DNA of 64,000 nt from CBDCZI01 sp965224495 (GTDB lineage: Bacteria; Bacteroidota; Bacteroidia; Cytophagales; JAAEPT01). Position numbers and translations under genes: made by a program. The DNA is taken from contig CBDCZI010000025.1 in NCBI GenBank assembly GCA_965224495.1, positions 310,001 to 374,000 on the forward strand. The letters are read 5' to 3'. Numbering within the stretch: position 1 is the first letter of the stretch; the number at the start of each line of letters is the position of its first letter. Below the pieces are notes generated by a model. That model was not told the DNA's origin. It saw only the letters and a program-made list of their open reading frames with translations, and did no database searches. Positions 8,593 through 15,678 of the stretch are shown one piece after another.

Positions 8593-8640
8593 TTAACCAA
8601 AAAAAGGCTCACTGTATCAGTGAGCCTTTATGAAATATAT
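8593..8640. repeat. Direct repeat copy A containing the trp terminator
   Basis: The 42 bases 8593-8634 recur exactly at 9218-9259, and five of the next six also match (47 of 48 in all). The unit contains the trp attenuator terminator here and the terminator of the lipoprotein gene there. The pair brackets 577 bp between the copies that include the trp promoter and leader. Confidence 0.9.
8599..8629 (-). terminator. trp attenuator terminator (3:4 stem)
   Basis: On the minus strand a 12-bp stem AAAGGCTCACTG / CAGTGAGCCTTT with a three-base loop is followed by seven T. It lies between the leader peptide stop (8656) and the trpE ATG (8537), so it would end transcription before trpE unless prevented. 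Minus-strand CATAAAGGC (8624-8632), which includes the start of the stem, can instead pair with GCCTATG (8643-8649). Confidence 0.85.
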
Positions 8641-8655
8641 AGCATAGGCAAATGA

Positions 8656-8730
8656 TTACAGAGAAAACGAGTGTTTCGACTGCCAATTTTGCCAATTAAT
8701 GTTCAAATATGTCTTTGCGTTGTTTTGCAT
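8656..8730 (-). CDS. trpL: trp operon leader peptide (24 aa, two Trp)
   Basis: This short frame starts ATG at 8730 and ends TAA at 8656. Its centre reads INWQNWQSKHS, giving Trp at residues 13 and 16, a strong enrichment for such a short peptide. The Trp13 codon and the next bases form GGCAAA (8688-8693), which can pair with TTTGCC (8647-8652) just after the stop codon. TTTGCC overlaps GCCTATG, which can pair with CATaaAGGC at the terminator's 5' arm. This is the ordering of a ribosome-controlled attenuator: stalling at Trp codons frees segment 2 to block the terminator. The ATG is only 5 nt past the -7 box, so the leader mRNA may be leaderless. Function is inferred. Confidence 0.78.
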   Translation of the reverse strand: MQNNAKTYLNINWQNWQSKHSFSL

Positions 8731-8734
8731 AACA

Positions 8735-8765
8735 CAAATATAACGAAAAAGAATATGATTACAAA
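8735..8765 (-). promoter_or_regulatory. trp operon promoter
   Basis: On the minus strand a -33 TTTG (8762-8765), a 19-nt spacer and a perfect -7 TATATTTG (8735-8742) match the Bacteroidota promoter consensus. Transcription should begin at or very near the leader peptide ATG at 8730. Confidence 0.8.
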
Positions 8766-8833
8766 AAGGAATTATTCAAATCGAGGCAGACAGATAAAAC
8801 ACAAATAAAAGTTTGTAATAATTTGGAGTATTT

Positions 8834-8925
8834 GGGGCAATCCCTGCGGGTCGGGCTATACGTTCTCAATCTTTTGTTCGTTCCTCACAAAAGGATTTCC
8901 ACTGCTATCCCTTTGCCGTGGCTCG
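8834..8925. repeat. Dispersed palindromic repeat, copy 1
   Basis: The element begins GGGGCAATCCCTGCGGGTCG and ends CCCTTTGCCGTGGCTCG. Outer arms GGCAA / TTGCC and an inner near-perfect inverted repeat AATCTTTTGT / ACAAAAGGATT give a long hairpin. Related copies lie at 29087-29240 and 37409-37500, all intergenic. The remainder of the spacer (8766-9217) holds no supportable gene. Confidence 0.8.
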
Positions 8926-9108
8926 TGGTTACACCAACGCTATCATTTAGTAACTACTCGTATGTTTTAGAATACTAAATACAGACGCAACACTTTCCCA
9001 CCTTTCCAAGGAGGGGATTAAGGGGTGGTTTCGCTACAAACACGGTTTTGTTAGTAACTGGACATACTTTTGTCTGATGTTTTAACACCCGTTTAAAACA
9101 CCAAGAGT

Positions 9109-9140
9109 CTCAGATTCCGAAACAGGTTTGGAATGACTGT
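9109..9140. repeat. Small REP-like palindrome
   Basis: CAGATTCCGAAAC...GGAATGACTGT is a short palindrome (TTCCGAA / TTTGGAA). A close relative lies at 25023-25054 and a diverged, oppositely oriented one at 25129-25162. Confidence 0.7.
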
Positions 9141-9217
9141 TTTTATTTTTTGTGAGTTGATAAGCAAAGTAACTGTTTGGTTTTTTTGAGGTGATTTTAA
9201 AAAGGTTGATAGTGGTT

Positions 9218-9265
9218 TTAACCAAAAAAAGGCTCACTGTATCAGTGAGCCTTTATGAAGTATAT
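9218..9265 (-). terminator. Terminator of lipoprotein gene (repeat copy B)
   Basis: The same stem as the trp attenuator (9228-9254, GGCTCACTG / CAGTGAGCC) with a minus-strand T-run at 9224-9230. It lies 20 nt downstream of the lipoprotein stop codon and therefore terminates that gene. It forms part of the 48-bp direct repeat shared with 8593-8640. Confidence 0.85.
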
Positions 9266-9285
9266 TTAACATTAATATGATTTAC

Positions 9286-9909
9286 CTAGTTAGGAAAACT
9301 TATTGATTGGTAATCGCCACACGCTAATGAAGGAGAGAATGTTTGCTTTGTAGGGTAAAGAGCGTAACCACTTACTTGGACTACTTTTATAGAGTAATCT
9401 CCTATAGGTAAATGATTTTGGTATTTTGTAGATAAACCACTCACCTGAAAGGAAAATTTCCCGTTGATGTAAACTTTGTATGGGTTTTTTGAGTTATTTT
9501 CAAATTTTAAATCCCCTGTGCTTGTAAGAGAGATGCTTCCTAAGGTGTTTTTTCTTCCTTTGGTTAGAGAGCTAGTAGTCGTTACTCCTCCATTTACATT
9601 GTTTTTACAGTCTTTTTTTGCTAACCAATAATATTGAATGGGAGCTAAGTTGTTGAATGTAACTTTACCGTAGATATCAGAATATTGTGTTATACCTATT
9701 TGATTTGTTCCATTCGCCCAGTCTGTTGCAGAATCATATAGCTTCACAGAAGCTCCTGTTACAGTGTTGCCTAGGTTGTCAGTTAGTCTTAGTTCTAAAC
9801 TTGTTTCTTCTGAACCTGAAGGTATTAGAGTTTCATCGGAGTCTTTCTTACAAGAGCCTAAAGTCATAAGTCCCGTAAGTACTATTGAAAATAAAATGTG
9901 TTTTTTCAT
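9286..9909 (-). CDS. Predicted outer-surface lipoprotein with a transthyretin-like domain
   Basis: The 207-residue product starts MKKHILFSIVLTGLMTLGSC, a type II signal peptide with Cys20 in an LGSC lipobox, followed by KKDSDE; acidic residues just after the Cys are common in surface-exported Bacteroidota lipoproteins. Residues about 38-95 (LELRLTDNLGNTVTGASVKLYDS ... YGKVTFNNLAP) have the look of a carboxypeptidase-regulatory or prealbumin-like beta sandwich. The C-terminal part (FENNSKNPYKVYINGKF) resembles a PEGA-like beta repeat. No catalytic motif is seen. It stands alone, with a terminator behind it and a long homopolymer in front. Confidence 0.75.
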   Translation of the reverse strand: MKKHILFSIVLTGLMTLGSCKKDSDETLIPSGSEETSLELRLTDNLGNTVTGASVKLYDSATDWANGTNQIGITQYSDIYGKVTFNNLAPIQYYWLAKKDCKNNVNGGVTTTSSLTKGRKNTLGSISLTSTGDLKFENNSKNPYKVYINGKFSFQVSGLSTKYQNHLPIGDYSIKVVQVSGYALYPTKQTFSPSLACGDYQSISFPN

Positions 9910-9936
9910 ATTATTGGTTTTTATTTGTGAAGTTCG

Positions 9937-9949
9937 TTTTTTTTTTTTT
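9937..9949. repeat. 13-nt poly-T (poly-A on coding strand) upstream of lipoprotein gene
   Basis: Thirteen consecutive T lie 28 nt upstream of the lipoprotein ATG, between a possible -33 TTTG (minus strand) and the start codon. No convincing TAnnTTTG box is visible. Tracts of this length are prone to slippage and can alter promoter spacing, so variable expression is possible. Confidence 0.6.
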
Positions 9950-10021
9950 ACAAAAGCAAGAGGGTTGATGGTTTATGTAATAAATGATAGAGGTGAGCAG
10001 TGAATAGAGCTGAAAATAGTT

Positions 10022-11146
10022 CTACCTCATCACAAAATCCATAAAATTATCTCTATGGATAACCTGTGTTTCGGCTTGGTAGGCATCCACAAATTTTTTT
10101 GGGAATTTCACTTTCTTTTTACTTGACCATTTGAATTCGTAGCCGTAAACCTTCAAATCTTTCTCTTCCACCCAATCAATCTCTTGTTGTTGTTTTGTGC
10201 GCCAAAAATAGGTGTTTGCATAGATCTTATTATAGTGCAAGTATTTTAGCCGTTCAGAAATAAGGAAGTTTTCCCATAACGCACCCTTGTCATTTCGCAA
10301 CTCGATAGGATTGAAAGCCGAAATAATAGCGTTACGCACACCATTGTCATAAAAATAAATTTTGCGGTTACTTTTTATTTCATTCCTAAGATTTCTATTA
10401 AAAGGATTTACTCTAAATATAACGTATGCTTTTTCCAGTAACTCAATGTAGCGACTAACCGTTTCTTTGTTGATTTGAAGTAGCTGAGCCAATTCGTTGT
10501 ACGAAACTTCAGAACCAATTTGGTAAGCCAGCGCTTGTAAAAGACGTTCTAAAACTTCAGGCTTTTTGATATTCCCTAAAGCCAAAATATCCTTGTACAA
10601 ATAACTATTGGTGAGTGTTTTTAAAATCTCTTTTTCATCGCCTACATTGTTGATTACGTCAGGATACATACCATATACCAAGCGGTCGTTGAGTTGTTGC
10701 GTTGCTTTTACATAACCGATGTCATTTTGAAATTCTTCCCACGAAATAGGAAAGAGGTTGTATTCCCATTTTCTACCTGTCAACGGTTCGTTGATTGCAT
10801 CGTTCAAATCTAAAGCCGAAGAACCACTTAATATCAGTTGCACGTTTTTAAATTGATCATTAATTATTTTTGCTGTCAGTCCAATATTGTTTATTCGCTG
10901 TGCCTCATCGATAAAAACTATCGAATGATTTTCAATAATACGTTTGATTTGTTGTGTGTTTGGGGCTTCTAGTAATTGGCGTGTTTGTAAATCATCACCA
11001 TCTAAAAACAAAAAATCGTCATAAGAAGTGATGATAGACTTAATCAGCGTGGTCTTTCCTGTTTGTCGAGGGCCAACCAAAACAATTGTTTTCCCTTTGA
11101 ATAACTTTGTTTTTATAGCCGAGCTAAGTGTTCTTGTGATTTCCAT
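10022..11146 (-). CDS. AAA ATPase with DUF4143-type C-terminal domain
   Basis: The 374-residue protein has a Walker A motif VGPRQTGKTTL near residue 25, a Walker B-like IVFIDEAQRI and sensor-like LILSGSSALDL, the standard layout of the AAA_14/DUF4143 family. A winged-helix-like part (SYNELAQLLQINKETVSRYIELLEKAYVI) follows, then a nuclease-fold-like end with EIDWVEE and YGYEFKWS, whose E-x-D-W and E-x-K residues are those of PD-(D/E)xK proteins. The cellular role of this widespread family is not established. It is divergent from a second member at 11377 across a spacer with 32-bp repeats. Confidence 0.85.
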   Translation of the reverse strand: MEITRTLSSAIKTKLFKGKTIVLVGPRQTGKTTLIKSIITSYDDFLFLDGDDLQTRQLLEAPNTQQIKRIIENHSIVFIDEAQRINNIGLTAKIINDQFKNVQLILSGSSALDLNDAINEPLTGRKWEYNLFPISWEEFQNDIGYVKATQQLNDRLVYGMYPDVINNVGDEKEILKTLTNSYLYKDILALGNIKKPEVLERLLQALAYQIGSEVSYNELAQLLQINKETVSRYIELLEKAYVIFRVNPFNRNLRNEIKSNRKIYFYDNGVRNAIISAFNPIELRNDKGALWENFLISERLKYLHYNKIYANTYFWRTKQQQEIDWVEEKDLKVYGYEFKWSSKKKVKFPKKFVDAYQAETQVIHRDNFMDFVMR

Positions 11147-11190
11147 AAACCTAAATCTTTTTTAAATATACGGATAATTAATCAGAAAGT

Positions 11191-11270
11191 ATAACTTTTG
11201 GCTACTCAACCAGCCAAAAGTTATGACTTTCAGCTACTCAACCATCCAAAAACCCTAACTTTTGGCTGTT
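11191..11270. repeat. Three 32-bp tandem imperfect repeats between two ATPase genes
   Basis: ACTTT-starting units begin at 11194, 11226 and 11258, exactly 32 bp apart; the core ACTTTTGGCTACTCAACC recurs with changes. The first also forms a perfect 13-bp hairpin (11191-11203 with 11212-11224, ATAACTTTTGGCT arm, loop ACTCAACC). They occupy the shared upstream region of two divergent ATPases. Confidence 0.75.
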
Positions 11271-11329
11271 TTGGTCTTTTGAATTCTTATTTTGTAATAT
11301 GCGTATAGCAAAATATATTGATTTTGTAA

Positions 11330-11358
11330 TTTGAGTATTTCATTTTTACGTATATTTG
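11330..11358 (+). promoter_or_regulatory. Promoter of ATPase gene at 11377
   Basis: TTTG at 11330-11333, a 17-nt spacer and a perfect -7 TATATTTG at 11351-11358, which ends 18 nt before the ATG. Confidence 0.65.
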
Positions 11359-11376
11359 TAAAGTAGGTATGTCATT

Positions 11377-12555
11377 ATGGAAAAGTTAGTAGAGTGGTCA
11401 TTTAGAAATATCACACGTGTAAGTATTGATTTTCAGCGTTATTTAGCTATTAATTGGAGTAGTCGTTTAATTATTTTGGTAGGTTCTCGGGGAGTTGGCA
11501 AAACGACGATGATGCTTCAACAATTAAAAAAGTTACCTGTGAATGAGCGATTGTATGCCAGTTTAGATAATCTTTATTTTTCAAACCATACAATTATTGA
11601 TTTGGTAGAAGAGTTTTCGCAAATGGGAGGGAAGTATTTGTACTTAGATGAAATTCAGAAGTACAAAAATTGGTCAGTAGAAGTGAAAAACATTTACGAT
11701 AATTTCCCAGACATTAAAATGGTGTTGAGTGGCTCATCTACAACTGAAATACTGAAATCGGAAGGGGATTTGAGTCGCCGAGCGTTGTATTACAAATTGA
11801 ATGGATTGTCTTTTCGAGAGTTTTTAAATTTTAGTTTAAACCTTGATTTACCTTCTTATTCGTTACAAGAAATTTTGGGAAACCACCAACAGATAGCATT
11901 CGAAATCAGTCAAAAAATTAAGCCTATAAAAGAATTTGCTACTTATTCGCGTTACGGCTACTACCCTTTTTTTAAAGAAGACGAGGAAACGTACCATCAC
12001 CGATTGAGGCAAATTATCAATACCGTCATAGAGGTGGATATTCCTGCCGTTTATTCGATAGATTATACAGCTGTTCAAAATATCAAGAAGTTATTAGCGG
12101 TTATTTCTGAATTAGTTCCGTTTAAACCCAATGTTAAAAAACTAAGTGAGCAAATTGGTATCTCCAGAGAGACATTTACCAAGTATATGAAGTATTTAGA
12201 AAAAGCGGATATTTTGCAATTGCTCTACAGTAATACCAAAGGAGTGAGTTTGTTAAATAAACCTGAGAAAATCTATATAAATAATTCGAACATAAGTTAC
12301 GCCTTGACAAAGGAGGTGAATAGCGGTAATGTGCGAGAAGCTTTTTTTATTAATCAGTTAAAAAACGAACACCAAGTAGGTTTTTCAGGTAAAGGAGACT
12401 TTTTGGTAGATGAGAAGTATTTATTTGAAATCGGAGGAAAGGATAAAAAAACAAAGCAGATAAAAGGCGAAAATAACGCATGGGTTGTCGCTGATAATAT
12501 CGAGATATCGGTGGGGAATAAAATTCCTTTGTGGCTTTTTGGCTTTGTTTATTAG
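11377..12555 (+). CDS. AAA ATPase, DUF4143-like, second copy
   Basis: The 392-residue protein shows a Walker A GSRGVGKTTMM, Walker B YLYLDEIQKYKNW and sensor MVLSGSSTTEI. A helix-turn-helix-like KLSEQIGISRETFTKYMKYLEKADI follows, and a C-terminal part ends with FLVDEKYLFEIGGK, a reduced version of the restriction-like end of the family. It shares architecture but little close identity with the divergent neighbour at 10022, so they are paralogues of one superfamily rather than a recent duplication. Function is not known. A promoter lies directly upstream and lysA follows after 43 nt. Confidence 0.85.
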   Translation: MEKLVEWSFRNITRVSIDFQRYLAINWSSRLIILVGSRGVGKTTMMLQQLKKLPVNERLYASLDNLYFSNHTIIDLVEEFSQMGGKYLYLDEIQKYKNWSVEVKNIYDNFPDIKMVLSGSSTTEILKSEGDLSRRALYYKLNGLSFREFLNFSLNLDLPSYSLQEILGNHQQIAFEISQKIKPIKEFATYSRYGYYPFFKEDEETYHHRLRQIINTVIEVDIPAVYSIDYTAVQNIKKLLAVISELVPFKPNVKKLSEQIGISRETFTKYMKYLEKADILQLLYSNTKGVSLLNKPEKIYINNSNISYALTKEVNSGNVREAFFINQLKNEHQVGFSGKGDFLVDEKYLFEIGGKDKKTKQIKGENNAWVVADNIEISVGNKIPLWLFGFVY

Positions 12556-12574
12556 AAGAGCAAAAGAAAGGGCG

Positions 12575-12582
12575 TATATTTG
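12575..12582 (+). promoter_or_regulatory. -7 element of lysA promoter
   Basis: A perfect TATATTTG sits 16 nt before the lysA ATG. No well-placed -33 TTTG is seen, so strength is uncertain; read-through from the ATPase gene is also possible. Confidence 0.5.
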
Positions 12583-12598
12583 TAAAAAAAATAGAGAT

Positions 12599-13831
12599 AT
12601 GGAGTTAGTTGAAAATGCATACCGCATTCAGGGGATTTCAGTTCAGAATATCGCTAAAGAATTCGGGACACCCCTTTACGTGTATAATGCCGAGAGCATC
12701 AAAAGTCAGTACAATACCTTATTCAATGCCTTTAAGGGGGTTGATTTGAAGTTGAAGTACGCTGTAAAAGCACTAACGAATAAAAATATTGTCAAATATA
12801 TCAAATCATTAGGAGCAGGATTTGATGCTGTTTGTATCAATGAAGTAAAATTAGCTTTAGAGTTGGGTTACCAACCAGAAGATATTATTTACACGCCAAA
12901 CGGAGTAGCATTTAGTGAAATAGAAGAAGCGATTGCATTTGGTGTACACGTCAATATTGATAACCTGCCTTTTTTAGAAAGAATAGGTCAGCAATATGGC
13001 GGAAATCAACCGATTTGTATTCGTTTAAACCCGCATATTGAGGCAGGAGGAAATAAAAATATCCAAGTAGGGCATATAGGTTCTAAATTTGGTATTTCTA
13101 TTCTTCAATTTAACGAAGTATTAGAAATCGTCGAAAAATACGATATCAACGTACGAGGCTTACACGTGCATACAGGTTCAGATATTTTGGATGTAGATGT
13201 ATTCTTAAGAGGAGCAGGGATAATATTTGAAAGAGCTGTTCATTTTAAAGAATTAGAATTTCTTGATTTTGGCAGTGGTTTTAAAGTCGCTTATTACGAA
13301 GGAGCGGGAGAAACTGATATCCAAGAATTGGGTGAAAGAATGTCAAGTGCATTCAAAGAGTTTTGTGCTGATTACGGTAAGAAATTACAAATTTGGTTTG
13401 AGCCAGGAAAGTTTTTGGTGAGTGAGTCAGGTGTTTTATTGTCAGCAGTAAATCTAATCAAACCCGCACCAGCTTGTACGTTTATTCATTTAGATACAGG
13501 ATTTAATCATTTAATCCGTCCGATGATGTACAACGCACACCACGATATCGTAAATGTATCTAACCCTAACGGGAATAAAAAAGTGTATGATGTCGTAGGG
13601 AATATCTGTGAAACGGACACGTTTGCTTCAGACAGAAAATTGTCAGAAACAAAAGCTGGAGATTTGATCGCTTTCAAAAACGCAGGAGCTTACGGATTTG
13701 AGATGAGTTCTAATTTCAATTCGAGATTAAAACCTGCCGAAGTGTTTATCATCAACGGTAAAGCAAAGGTCATCAGAAAAAGACAAGTCTATGAAGATTT
13801 GTTCAGAGACCAAGTAGATATAGAGTTTTAG
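12599..13831 (+). CDS. lysA: Diaminopimelate decarboxylase
   Basis: LysA performs the last step of lysine synthesis, decarboxylating meso-diaminopimelate with PLP. The 410-residue fold-type III enzyme has the PLP lysine in KLKYAVKAL, the HTGSDI segment, the phosphate-binding glycine loop in FLDFGSGF, WFEPGKFLV and the substrate-binding CETDTFA containing the catalytic Cys. I chose the ATG at 12599, where homology-like sequence (MELVENAYRIQG) starts; a longer frame would overlap the upstream ATPase. A strong terminator follows. Confidence 0.96.
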   Translation: MELVENAYRIQGISVQNIAKEFGTPLYVYNAESIKSQYNTLFNAFKGVDLKLKYAVKALTNKNIVKYIKSLGAGFDAVCINEVKLALELGYQPEDIIYTPNGVAFSEIEEAIAFGVHVNIDNLPFLERIGQQYGGNQPICIRLNPHIEAGGNKNIQVGHIGSKFGISILQFNEVLEIVEKYDINVRGLHVHTGSDILDVDVFLRGAGIIFERAVHFKELEFLDFGSGFKVAYYEGAGETDIQELGERMSSAFKEFCADYGKKLQIWFEPGKFLVSESGVLLSAVNLIKPAPACTFIHLDTGFNHLIRPMMYNAHHDIVNVSNPNGNKKVYDVVGNICETDTFASDRKLSETKAGDLIAFKNAGAYGFEMSSNFNSRLKPAEVFIINGKAKVIRKRQVYEDLFRDQVDIEF

Positions 13832-13855
13832 AAATAAAACCGCTAGTTTAAAAAG

Positions 13856-13886
13856 CCTCAATTGTTCATTCAGTTGAGGTTTTTTT
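13856..13886 (+). terminator. Terminator of lysA
   Basis: A 9-bp stem CCTCAATTG / CAGTTGAGG (one G-T pair) with loop TTCATT is followed by seven T. Confidence 0.88.
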
Positions 13887-13950
13887 GTGGGTCTATATTT
13901 CCTCAAATAAAAACAACGTGACAAAATAGCTGATTTGAAATTTGACTTTT

Positions 13951-13958
13951 TATCTTTG
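13951..13958 (+). promoter_or_regulatory. -7 element upstream of Nramp-like gene
   Basis: TATCTTTG lies 29 nt before the ATG. A TTTG at 13934-13937 is closer than usual (13 nt). Confidence 0.5.
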
Positions 13959-13987
13959 TTTATCATTTCGTTAGAAAAACAAAAAAA

Positions 13988-15283
13988 ATGAAAGCACAAA
14001 AAGTCAATCAATTTATAAAGACATTTGGTCCGGGGATAATGTTTGCAGGGACTTGTATCGGAGGTTCGCATTTGATACAAGCAACAAAAGCAGGTGCTTT
14101 TTATGGATTTGGGCTATTGGCAGTCATCTTGTTTGCTAATTTATTCAAATACCCATTTTTCGAATTTGCCTCACGCTACACCAACGCCACAGGGGATAGT
14201 ATATTAGAAGGGTACAAAAAATTAGGGAAAGCACCTTTGTGGATTTATGGCATTGTCACTTTGTTTTCAATGTTCATTATCACTTCAGCGATTATTGCAT
14301 TTACGGCAGGGTTGGCAAGTAACCTTAGTAATGATTTTTTGGGTGTAGAAATCGAATGGGTTTGGTGGCCTCTTATCATTTCTTTGGTCGTTATTGGTTT
14401 GTTGAGTTATGGGAAATTCAAAATCCTTGATGGCACATTAAAAGTTATAGGTTTTGTATTGGTTATAACTGTTACCATCGCTTTTTTTATGCTTATTGAT
14501 ACACCTGACAAACTACCGTCAGGCGATACACTTTCAATTTTAAGTACAAAAACAGGTTTTGCCTTTGCTGTCTTTTTGATAGGTTGGATGCCAATGGGCG
14601 TTGATATGTCGGTGTGGCATTCGTTGTGGACACAAGAGCGAATAAAACAAACCAAGTACCACCCGACCTTAAAGCAAACCTTGTTAGATTTTAATATAGG
14701 TTATGGTATAACGGTAGTTTTAGCAGTTTTCTTTTTAGGAATAGGAGCAAAAACGCTTTACGGAGTATCATCACCCGAAACAATAAGTGCACTTTCAGGT
14801 GTAGGTTATGCCAAATTGTTGGTTAATTCTTTTGTTGGAGCGATGGGGAGCTGGAGTGCTGTCATTATCTCTTTGGCTGTATTTAGTACAATGTTCGGTA
14901 CTTCGATAACTTTGGCAGATGGTTATTGTCGAGCGATGAACCGTACCATTCATTTGTTAAAAACAGAAAAACAAAACGATACAAACCAACAAGTAACAGA
15001 AACGAAAACAAGTTATTTGATTTGGTTGATTGTCTTGTTTATCGGTGCTAATATTATGATTTGTTTGGTCGGAGCGAAACTATCAAGTATAATGAATTTG
15101 GCAACAGGAACGTCTTTTCTTATTGCACCAATCGCAGGGTATTTCAATTATAAAATCGTTTTTAGCAAAGAAGTACCTTTATCACACCAACCCTCAAAAA
15201 CCTTGAAATACTTAGCAATTGCCGGTCTTTATATTTTGACGGTGCTAAGTGTAGGCTATTTGTCTATTTTATTTTACCCGTAA
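13988..15283 (+). CDS. Nramp (SLC11)-family transporter with altered metal-site motifs
   Basis: This 431-residue integral membrane protein has about eleven hydrophobic segments and the Nramp outline (FGPGIMFAGTCIGGSHLI at the first helix, KYPFFEFASRYTNATGDSI after the second). Canonical proton-coupled Nramps carry DPGN in helix 1 and MPHN in helix 6; here the corresponding places read GTCIGGSHL (residues 21-29) and MPMGVDMSVW (201-210). The charged Asp and the metal-binding Met-Pro-His are therefore not conserved in the usual form, although Met201 and Pro202 remain. It could transport another ion or substrate. It is a single-gene unit with its own -7 box. Confidence 0.82.
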   Translation: MKAQKVNQFIKTFGPGIMFAGTCIGGSHLIQATKAGAFYGFGLLAVILFANLFKYPFFEFASRYTNATGDSILEGYKKLGKAPLWIYGIVTLFSMFIITSAIIAFTAGLASNLSNDFLGVEIEWVWWPLIISLVVIGLLSYGKFKILDGTLKVIGFVLVITVTIAFFMLIDTPDKLPSGDTLSILSTKTGFAFAVFLIGWMPMGVDMSVWHSLWTQERIKQTKYHPTLKQTLLDFNIGYGITVVLAVFFLGIGAKTLYGVSSPETISALSGVGYAKLLVNSFVGAMGSWSAVIISLAVFSTMFGTSITLADGYCRAMNRTIHLLKTEKQNDTNQQVTETKTSYLIWLIVLFIGANIMICLVGAKLSSIMNLATGTSFLIAPIAGYFNYKIVFSKEVPLSHQPSKTLKYLAIAGLYILTVLSVGYLSILFYP

Positions 15284-15347
15284 TTTGGTGGCTTTCTGAA
15301 AGTTGCAAAAAGGCATAAAATAAACGTTTATTTTCCTTGTCTAAAAC

Positions 15348-15378
15348 TTGTAGAAACGAAAACAAAGTCCTAAGTTTG
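15348..15378 (+). promoter_or_regulatory. Promoter of first tRNA-Asn gene
   Basis: TTG at 15348-15350, a 20-nt spacer and TAAGTTTG at 15371-15378. Confidence 0.75.
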
Positions 15379-15394
15379 CAGTCCTAAATAACAT

Positions 15395-15468
15395 TCTTCC
15401 TTAGCTCAGCTGGTTAGAGCATCTGACTGTTAATCAGGGGGTCCTTGGTTCGAGTCCAAGAGGGAGAG
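15395..15468 (+). tRNA. tRNA-Asn (GTT), copy 1
   Basis: The cloverleaf is complete: acceptor TCTTCCT / AGGGAGA, D-arm GCTC, anticodon loop CTGTTAA with anticodon GTT, and T-arm CTTGG TTCGAGT CCAAG. The discriminator base is G; CCA is not encoded. It is an independent unit with its own promoter and terminator. Confidence 0.97.
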
Positions 15469-15474
15469 CAAAAG

Positions 15475-15500
15475 CCGATACGAAAGTATCGGTTTTTTTT
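15475..15500 (+). terminator. Terminator of first tRNA-Asn
   Basis: Stem CCGATAC / GTATCGG around a GAAA tetraloop, followed by eight T. Confidence 0.92.
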
Positions 15501-15552
15501 ATGTCCAATATTTCATTGCTTCCAAAATATATTTTTTAATCCGAAGGCATAG

Positions 15553-15584
15553 TTTGTATAAGCCAAAAATAGTTCTTAAGTTTG
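15553..15584 (+). promoter_or_regulatory. Promoter of second tRNA-Asn gene
   Basis: TTTG at 15553-15556, a 20-nt spacer and TAAGTTTG at 15577-15584. The -7 region and following bases copy those of the first unit. Confidence 0.75.
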
Positions 15585-15601
15585 CAGTCCCAAATAAGTA
15601 T

Positions 15602-15675
15602 TCTTCCTTAGCTCAGCTGGTTAGAGCATCTGACTGTTAATCAGGGGGTCCTTGGTTCGAGTCCAAGAGGGAGAG
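15602..15675 (+). tRNA. tRNA-Asn (GTT), copy 2
   Basis: The sequence is identical to copy 1, 207 bp away. The -7 box, leader and terminator are duplicated too, with a few differences, so the whole transcription unit was tandemly duplicated rather than the tRNA alone. Confidence 0.97.
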
Positions 15676-15678
15676 CAA

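Noticed and set aside
8990..9040. Motif CCTTTCCAAGGAGGGGATTA as a possible mobile-element end.
   Set aside because: Only one copy is seen in the window and no paired end or transposase is present; too little to call.
9218..9259. Second trp-type attenuator before or within the lipoprotein region.
   Set aside because: The terminator copy lies downstream of the lipoprotein stop and lacks the leader peptide and antiterminator segments, so it is just a terminator.
11191..11270. CRISPR-like array of 32-bp repeats.
   Set aside because: The units are contiguous and diverged, with no unique spacers and no cas genes.
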